A DNA stretch of 10,798 nucleotides from an uncultured Collinsella sp. (lineage in GTDB: Bacteria > Actinomycetota > Coriobacteriia > Coriobacteriales > Coriobacteriaceae). Position 1 is the stretch's first letter. Each line of letters opens with the position of its first letter. The notes under the pieces were generated by a model. It was not told where the DNA came from. It saw nothing but the letters and a program-made list of their open reading frames with translations, and did not search any database. Location: the NCBI GenBank assembly GCA_900545995.1, contig URBM01000066.1:1-10798 (forward strand), in the 5' to 3' direction. Below, one piece after another: positions 6,173 through 10,798 of this stretch. The translations under genes and the position numbers were made by a program.

Positions 6173-6257
6173 CCGGCAGTTAGGGACGTTCCTCTTGTGC
6201 CGGCAGAAAGGGGCTGTCCCCAACTGCCGGCAGAAAGAGAACGTCCCCAACTGCCGG
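6173..6257. repeat. Palindromic intergenic repeat, copy B with an extra unit
   Basis: The first 58 bases (6173-6230) match copy A with two differences. A third unit of 27 bp (6231-6257) follows directly. It repeats the preceding 27 bp (6204-6230), which have the form CAGAAAG, a variable core, then GTCCCCAACTGCCGG. The element lies 25 bp after the flavoprotein stop and 61 bp before the kinase start, in the same orientation as copy A. Confidence 0.92.
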
Positions 6258-6308
6258 GCATTAGGCAGGCTGAGCTGGTATCCTTATGCGGTACTGCCTC
6301 GATTCGAT

Positions 6309-6312
6309 AGGA
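6309..6312 (+). promoter_or_regulatory. Ribosome binding site deciding the GTG start of the kinase
   Basis: AGGA lies six bases before GTG at 6319. An in-frame ATG at 6286 has no comparable site and would put a polar segment before the signal peptide. I therefore chose GTG. Confidence 0.65.
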
Positions 6313-6318
6313 TTGCAT

Positions 6319-9120
6319 GTGAAACCTTCCGCCGTCCTTCGCTTAGCTCTATATCGCACCCTAGCCGTCGCGCTTGCCGCACTCGCCATACTGAGCACCG
6401 TCGTCCCCGCCCCGGCCTTTGCCGCCGACTCCGACCAGCAAGTCAAGACGGTCCGCGTCGGCTGGCTCGTAACCAGCCAGGGTTACCAGGAAGGCACACC
6501 CGGGGAGCGCCTCTCGGGTTGGGGCTATGACTACCTGCAAACCCTCTCGTATTACACCAAAGGATGGAAATACGAATACGTCAGCGGCACCTTTACCGAG
6601 CTCATGGACATGCTCGAGGCCGGCGAGATCGACCTGATGCCCAACATCTCATACTCTGCAGAGCGCGCACAGAAGCTGCTCTATTCTTCAAACCCCGAAG
6701 GCACCGAGCGCTACTACATCTACGCCAAGCCTGATCGCGACGACCTCTCTAAGGGCGACCCCGAGGCACTCGAAGGTCTCACCATTGGTTGCAACCCCGG
6801 CGTCATGCAAACCACTGTTGGCAAGCAATGGCTCGCCAACGAAGGCATCACCTGCACGTTTAAAGAAATCGATGGCGGCAGCGCCCTTTTTGACGCACTC
6901 GCAAACGACGAAGTCGACGCCATCATCATGAACGACACCATTTCGTCCCCCGACGCCTCGCCCATGTTTTACGTTGGCTCCAGCGACTACTACTTTGCCG
7001 TCCCCAAAAGCCGGCCCGATCTGATGAATGACATCAACGCCGCCATGACGGCAATCAACCGCGTCAATCCTCGCTATAACGATGAGGTCAAGTCGAATTA
7101 CTCCACCCAAAACAGTGGATCATCATCGCTCGCCAGCTCTGAGACCGCTTGGCTCAAGGCACACGGCAACAGCATTACGGTCGGGTATCTTACAGACCTG
7201 CTCCCCTACTGCGCCCAAAACGCTGACGGCGAGATGGAGGGCTCGCTTGCCTCACTCCTCACAACACTTCGCGACAAATTTGGAATTAAGGTCAAGACGA
7301 CCGTCTTTACCGACCATAAAAAAATGTCAGAGGCCCTCTCGAAGGGAAAGATCGATGTCGCTCTGCCAATCTATCGCGACTATTATCTCGCCGAGCAATG
7401 CGGTTTCATTCAATCCAACTCGCTCGGAACGGTCCCGCTTGTTGCCCTCCATGTCGGTGGCGATCTAAACGAAAACCTTAAGAAAATCGCCTGCACAACG
7501 TCATCGTTCGTTAGCTACCGCGAGCTACAGACCTTGTACCCCTCTTCGACCATAACTAGCTACCCCTCCAAGGAAGCAGTGATCGATGCCCTTAACAAAG
7601 GTGAAGCAACGTGCGCCATCGTACCCAGCTCGCGCCTTGAAACCGTTCGCGACCTCTACGATATCGATGAGCTCAAGACGTCGGAACTCCCGTACACCGC
7701 CGAGCTCTCGTGTTGGATGCGCCGCGGTAACCCCGAACTATTGGGGATTATCAACAAGGGTATTATCAATGCCGGTGAATCGCTCTCCGTCAGCAGCTAC
7801 TCCTCGTCATACTCAACCCAAGAGTCCGACATGTTCCGTTTTATCTACCGCAACCGCAGCGCAATCGCCACCGTTATCATCGGCATGCTTCTTACCTTCA
7901 TTGCCATCCTTATCTGGGCACTGAAGCGCGCGCAAACCGAAGAAAACAAAGCACTCGCCGCCAACGCCGCCAAAACAGCGTTCCTTACGCGCATGAGCCA
8001 CGATATCCGCACGCCGCTTAATGGCATCTTGGGCCTCATCGAAATCGAGGAATTAAAGGAGGGCGACATGCAGGTCGCGCGCGAAAGCCGCGCCAAGGCA
8101 CGCGTTGCCGCCAATCACCTGCTTTCGCTCATCAACGATCTTCTCGAGATGGGCAGGATCGAAGAGCAGAAAGTAACGCTCGAACATGAGTCGTTCAATC
8201 TAAAAGAGCTGTGTGACGACGCGCTGATCCTGTGCAAGCTCCGCGCAACGGATCGCGGCATCACCATGCTGGACACCAGCGACCCCTACATCGTCAACCA
8301 ATACTTAATTGGCAGCCCCACCCACATCCGGCGGATTATTATCAATCTGCTGGACAACAGCATCAAATACAACAAGCATGGCGGTGCCGTCACATTCTGG
8401 TCCACCGTCAAGCCGATTAACGATGAGCACGCGCTCTTTTGTTTTAGCATCTCGGATACCGGCATTGGCATGACGCCTGAGTTTTTAGCGCACATCTACA
8501 AGCCGTTTGCCCAGGAGGGCAACGATGCCCGTAGCAAGTTCCAAGGGACGGGCGTCGGCATGGCAATCGTTAAATCGCTCATCGATATGATGGGTGGCAC
8601 CATCGAAATCTCGAGCGAACTCGGTGTGGGCAGTACGTTCGATGTTGAAATCCCGCTCGATATCGACAAGAACCCTCAAGCGAAGGAATGCGTAAGCGAA
8701 CTGGCAGATAGCTGCTCGCTTACCGATATGAATGTCCTTCTGGCCGAAGATAACGAACTCAACGCCGAGATTGCCCAAGCACTGCTCGAAACCGAAGGAG
8801 TTATCGTGACACGCGCCGCCGACGGCAGCGAAGCGGTCAAGCTTTATGTTGGGCGACCCGCCGGCAGCTTTGACGCCATTCTGATGGACGTTATGATGCC
8901 GGGCATGGACGGCTACGAAGCGACCCGCGCAATCCGCCTGAGCGACAAGTCCGACGCCGCCGACATCCCCATCATCGCACTCACCGCCAATGCCTTTTCC
9001 GAGGACGTGCAGGCGGCCCACGATGCCGGCATGAACGCGCACTTGCCCAAGCCGCTCGACTTTGACAAGCTCAAAAGCATGCTCGCCCGCATCAGGCAGC
9101 ACGGTGCCGCCTCGCTATAG
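6319..9120 (+). CDS. Hybrid sensor histidine kinase with two substrate-binding-protein domains
   Basis: This 933-residue membrane sensor has the BvgS/EvgS-type plan (numbering from the GTG start). A signal peptide at 1-35 ends in A-P-A-F-A. Two type-3 substrate-binding-protein (Venus flytrap) domains follow, at about 44-261 and 286-489, then a Ser/Tyr-rich linker and one TM helix at about 514-534. The kinase core has the H-box [15 protein letters not shown] with His561, the N-box [11 protein letters not shown], the G1 box SDTGIGM, the F-box YKPF and the G2 box [12 protein letters not shown]. The receiver domain (about 804-925) has EDN, the phospho-acceptor Asp857 in [11 protein letters not shown], and Lys911. 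All key catalytic residues appear intact. There is no PAS domain, no HPt domain and no DNA-binding output, and no response regulator gene is adjacent. The ligand is probably an amino acid or similar small solute (inference from the domain family). Confidence 0.92.
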   Translation: MKPSAVLRLALYRTLAVALAALAILSTVVPAPAFAADSDQQVKTVRVGWLVTSQGYQEGTPGERLSGWGYDYLQTLSYYTKGWKYEYVSGTFTELMDMLEAGEIDLMPNISYSAERAQKLLYSSNPEGTERYYIYAKPDRDDLSKGDPEALEGLTIGCNPGVMQTTVGKQWLANEGITCTFKEIDGGSALFDALANDEVDAIIMNDTISSPDASPMFYVGSSDYYFAVPKSRPDLMNDINAAMTAINRVNPRYNDEVKSNYSTQNSGSSSLASSETAWLKAHGNSITVGYLTDLLPYCAQNADGEMEGSLASLLTTLRDKFGIKVKTTVFTDHKKMSEALSKGKIDVALPIYRDYYLAEQCGFIQSNSLGTVPLVALHVGGDLNENLKKIACTTSSFVSYRELQTLYPSSTITSYPSKEAVIDALNKGEATCAIVPSSRLETVRDLYDIDELKTSELPYTAELSCWMRRGNPELLGIINKGIINAGESLSVSSYSSSYSTQESDMFRFIYRNRSAIATVIIGMLLTFIAILIWALKRAQTEENKALAANAAKTAFLTRMSHDIRTPLNGILGLIEIEELKEGDMQVARESRAKARVAANHLLSLINDLLEMGRIEEQKVTLEHESFNLKELCDDALILCKLRATDRGITMLDTSDPYIVNQYLIGSPTHIRRIIINLLDNSIKYNKHGGAVTFWSTVKPINDEHALFCFSISDTGIGMTPEFLAHIYKPFAQEGNDARSKFQGTGVGMAIVKSLIDMMGGTIEISSELGVGSTFDVEIPLDIDKNPQAKECVSELADSCSLTDMNVLLAEDNELNAEIAQALLETEGVIVTRAADGSEAVKLYVGRPAGSFDAILMDVMMPGMDGYEATRAIRLSDKSDAADIPIIALTANAFSEDVQAAHDAGMNAHLPKPLDFDKLKSMLARIRQHGAASL

Positions 9121-9250
9121 CGTTCCGCAACGCCCGCGCTGAAACTCTTCGCTCATGCCGATGCCGTTGTCGCTATCCGTTTACCGTCGCCTTGCCATAC
9201 GGGGCCTTCCAGCAAATCCAGCCAGAAGGCCCCGTTCGCGAGGTCGTTAG
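9121..9250. other. Convergent intergenic gap
   Basis: This 130-bp gap lies between the kinase stop and the stop of the MalY/PatB gene. Apart from the hairpin at 9199-9235, I see nothing in it. Confidence 0.5.
9199..9235. terminator. Long hairpin, probable shared terminator
   Basis: ACGGGGCCTTC (9199-9209) pairs perfectly with GAAGGCCCCGT (9225-9235) over 11 bp, with a 15-base loop. It lies between two convergent genes, so a two-way terminator is likely. Neither side has a good T run, so the efficiency is uncertain. Confidence 0.65.
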
Positions 9251-10462
9251 CTATGCATTGAAAACGTAGCGGTCCAGACGCTCGCACGCCTCCTTTACGC
9301 GCGAAAGCGGCAGCGCCAGATTCACGCGAATATGGCAGGGCCCGTGGAACGGACGGCCGTCCTGATAGCCCACGCCCACACGCGCGCCCTCGTCGAGCAG
9401 CCATTGGATGTCGCGGCCGTGCACGCGGCACCACTCCGCGCAGTCCAGGAACACCATGTAGGTGCCTTGCGGGCGCGAATAATTCACGCCCTCAAAATGC
9501 TCGTCCACGTAATTGCAGAAGTACTCGATATTGCCGGCAAGCACCTGATTGAGCTCGTCCACCCACTCATAGCCCTGCGGCTGGTAGGCACCGATAAGCG
9601 CATGCATGGAGAGGACATTCATCTCGTTGTAGTGGGTCTTGTTGGACACGGCGCACACGCGGTCGCGCAGCGTCTCGTTATAGATGATGTGGTAGCTGCC
9701 GACCAGGCCCGCCAGGTTGAACGTCTTGCTGGGCGCGTAGAGGGCAACCGTGCGCATGCGGGCATCCTCGCTCACCGACTGCGTCGGGATGTGCTTGTGC
9801 CCCGGCAGGATGATATCGGACCAAATCTCGTCCGAGATCACTACGCAATCGTGCTGGCGATAGATGTCCATGGCGCGCTCGATCTCGTCGCGTTCCCATA
9901 CGCGGCCGCAGGGATTGTGCGGCGAGCAGAACACCGCGGCATGGATGTGGTTTTGGGCGAGCTTGTGCTCCATGTCCTCAAAGTCCATACGCCACACGCC
10001 CTGGTCGTCGAGCTTAAGCGGGCTGTGGACAATGTGATAGCCCGCGGCCTCAATGGACTTGGTAAAGCCGATGTAGGTAGGGCTGTGGACCAGCACCGCA
10101 TCGCCCGGCTGGACATACGCGCGCAGCGTCGACACGACGCCGCCCAGCACGCCGTTTTCGTAGCCGATATGTTCAGGGCTCAAACCTTCGACGCCATTAC
10201 GGCGGCTCTGCCATTCGATGATGCGGTCGAAGTACTCGGGGCGCGGATCGAAATAGCCAAACATGGGGTGCTGGGCACGCTGAATGATGTGCTCCTGGAC
10301 CGTGGGGACCGTGGCAAAATTCATGTCGGCCACCCACATGGGAATGCGGTCGAAGCCCTCGTCGGGTGCGTTCGGAGCCATACCGGGGATCTCGCCCCAG
10401 GAGTCAACGGCGATGGAGTCCATGCCGTGGCGGTCGATGATTGAAGTGAAGTCGTATTTCAT
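9251..10462 (-). CDS. MalY/PatB-type PLP-dependent aminotransferase or C-S beta-lyase
   Basis: This 403-residue fold-type I PLP enzyme has the MalY/PatB pattern. P-M-W-V-A-D-M-N-F is at 41-49 near the N-terminus, S-P-H-N-P-C-G-R at 180-187 contains the Asn that contacts the cofactor, and S-D-E-I-W at 210-214 contains the Asp211 that contacts the pyridine nitrogen. A-P-S-K-T-F-N at 243-249 contains the Schiff-base Lys246, and H-I-R-V-N at 377-381 contains the Arg379 that binds the substrate carboxylate. Family members cleave C-S bonds of cystathionine or cysteine, giving a thiol or H2S, pyruvate and ammonia; some also act as aminotransferases. The start at 10462 has GGGAG about six bases upstream. 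It is cytosolic and apparently monocistronic, converging on the kinase gene. The exact substrate cannot be told from sequence. Confidence 0.9.
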   Translation of the reverse strand: MKYDFTSIIDRHGMDSIAVDSWGEIPGMAPNAPDEGFDRIPMWVADMNFATVPTVQEHIIQRAQHPMFGYFDPRPEYFDRIIEWQSRRNGVEGLSPEHIGYENGVLGGVVSTLRAYVQPGDAVLVHSPTYIGFTKSIEAAGYHIVHSPLKLDDQGVWRMDFEDMEHKLAQNHIHAAVFCSPHNPCGRVWERDEIERAMDIYRQHDCVVISDEIWSDIILPGHKHIPTQSVSEDARMRTVALYAPSKTFNLAGLVGSYHIIYNETLRDRVCAVSNKTHYNEMNVLSMHALIGAYQPQGYEWVDELNQVLAGNIEYFCNYVDEHFEGVNYSRPQGTYMVFLDCAEWCRVHGRDIQWLLDEGARVGVGYQDGRPFHGPCHIRVNLALPLSRVKEACERLDRYVFNA

Positions 10463-10574
10463 GCTGGACTCCCGTGCAAAGTAGACTGTTTCGTTAGGCG
10501 TTATTGTCCACCAGCGTGGGCGGTTTTGGCGCGGGGTTTGGCGCTTAATTTGACGGGTGCGGACGAATGGCTGG
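10463..10574 (-). promoter_or_regulatory. Upstream region of the MalY/PatB gene with a direct repeat
   Basis: This 112-bp gap should contain the promoter. TGGACA (minus strand, about 10505-10510) with a T-rich TCTACTTT downstream is a weak candidate, but the spacing is long. TTTGGCGC occurs twice on the plus strand, at 10525-10532 and 10537-10544, 12 bp apart, and could be an operator. Both assignments are uncertain. Confidence 0.3.
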
Positions 10575-10756
10575 TTAGTCTCGCGCGTCGGTGACGGCGA
10601 CTACGGTTAGCTGGGTTTCATCGACCGTAAAAGATATGTCGAGTCCGGCGTAGGCCAAGTGGTAAACGCGGTTTGGCTCGTGCTTGCTGCCCGCGCGGCG
10701 TGGATCTTGGCGAAGGACCTCGACCAAGCCGGGGAGCTTTGCGGGCGGGACTATAT
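10575..10756 (-). CDS. Unrecognised protein, C-terminal fragment
   Basis: A reading frame enters from the right contig edge and stops at TAA (10575-10577), leaving 59 codons. The middle reads R-R-A-G-S-K-H-E-P-N-R-V-Y-H-L, and the end alternates hydrophobic and polar residues (D-I-S-F-T-V-D-E, L-T-V-V-A-V-T-D). This suggests beta strands ending a small alpha/beta protein. The N-terminal part is missing, so I cannot assign a family. A RelE/ParE-like toxin tail is one possibility, with no firm support. The frame is open across the whole segment, and codon use looks like its neighbours, with G/C-rich third positions. It lies upstream of the MalY/PatB gene in the same direction. Confidence 0.6.
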
Positions 10757-10798
10757 CTGTCTCTTATACACATCTCCGAGCCCACGAGACATCTCAGG
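10757..10798 (-). other. Nextera/Tn5 adapter remnant, not genomic
   Basis: This is the exact reverse complement of bases 2-43: the Tn5 mosaic end (10757-10775), the read-2 stem (10776-10790) and the index ATCTCAGG (10791-10798). It marks the artificial right end of the contig. Confidence 0.98.

Noticed and set aside
5521..6257. A CRISPR array.
   Set aside because: Only two distant elements exist, the units are in inverted orientation with no regular unique spacers, and no cas gene is seen.
9332..10444. A 370-codon open frame on the plus strand opposite the MalY/PatB gene.
   Set aside because: It is the complement of a gene with clear PLP-enzyme motifs. Its His/Val/Ala-rich composition is typical of antisense frames in GC-rich DNA, and no family is recognisable.
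1..10798. A composite transposon bounded by 42-bp terminal inverted repeats.
   Set aside because: The repeats are sequencing adapters with an index, no transposase gene is present, and the adjacent bases show no target-site duplication.

Overview
Organism and sample: GC-rich bacterial DNA, with no phage or plasmid backbone genes, and with GTG and TTG starts beside ATG. The protein set fits a gut actinobacterium of the class Coriobacteriia, most likely Collinsella or a relative: an ABC-2 pair, an EamA duplicate, a LOG protein, a NimA-like flavoprotein, a hybrid kinase with substrate-binding-protein sensors, and a MalY/PatB enzyme. This placement is by overall impression, not by a marker gene. 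Both ends carry the same 42-bp Nextera (Tn5) sequencing adapter in inverted orientation, so genomic DNA spans only about 44-10756 and the window is probably one whole short-read contig. | Layout: (1) 44-1026, + strand: the tail of an ABC ATPase gene overlapping an ABC-2 type permease gene. (2) 1095-1970, +: an EamA/DMT transporter built from two very similar halves. (3) 1971-2228: an intergenic stretch with nested inverted repeats, which looks like a structured leader for the methyltransferase gene 2229-2966 (+), itself closed by a strong terminator. (4) 5466-3045, - strand: a two-TM K+ channel, a LOG-family protein and a ClC-type anion channel, all facing left. (5) 5668-6147, +: a NimA/PNPOx-like flavoprotein gene sitting between two copies of a palindromic repeat (5521-5578 and 6173-6257). 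(6) 6319-9120, +: a large membrane hybrid histidine kinase with two extracytoplasmic substrate-binding-protein domains and a receiver. (7) 9251-10462, -: a MalY/PatB-type PLP enzyme convergent with the kinase, with a long hairpin between them. (8) 10575-10756, -: the C-terminal end of an unrecognised gene, cut off by the adapter. | How they work together: the window is mostly housekeeping and membrane functions (efflux, ion flow, signalling, amino-acid sulfur chemistry). The only tight co-expression cases are the ABC pair (4-bp overlap) and the K+ channel/LOG pair (36-bp gap). No defence system, prophage, CRISPR array, tRNA or rRNA is visible. The most interesting material is noncoding: the inverted-repeat family around the flavoprotein gene and the leader of the methyltransferase gene. 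Among the proteins, the ClC homologue lacks the usual gating glutamate, and the kinase has an unusual sensor arrangement with no visible output partner.
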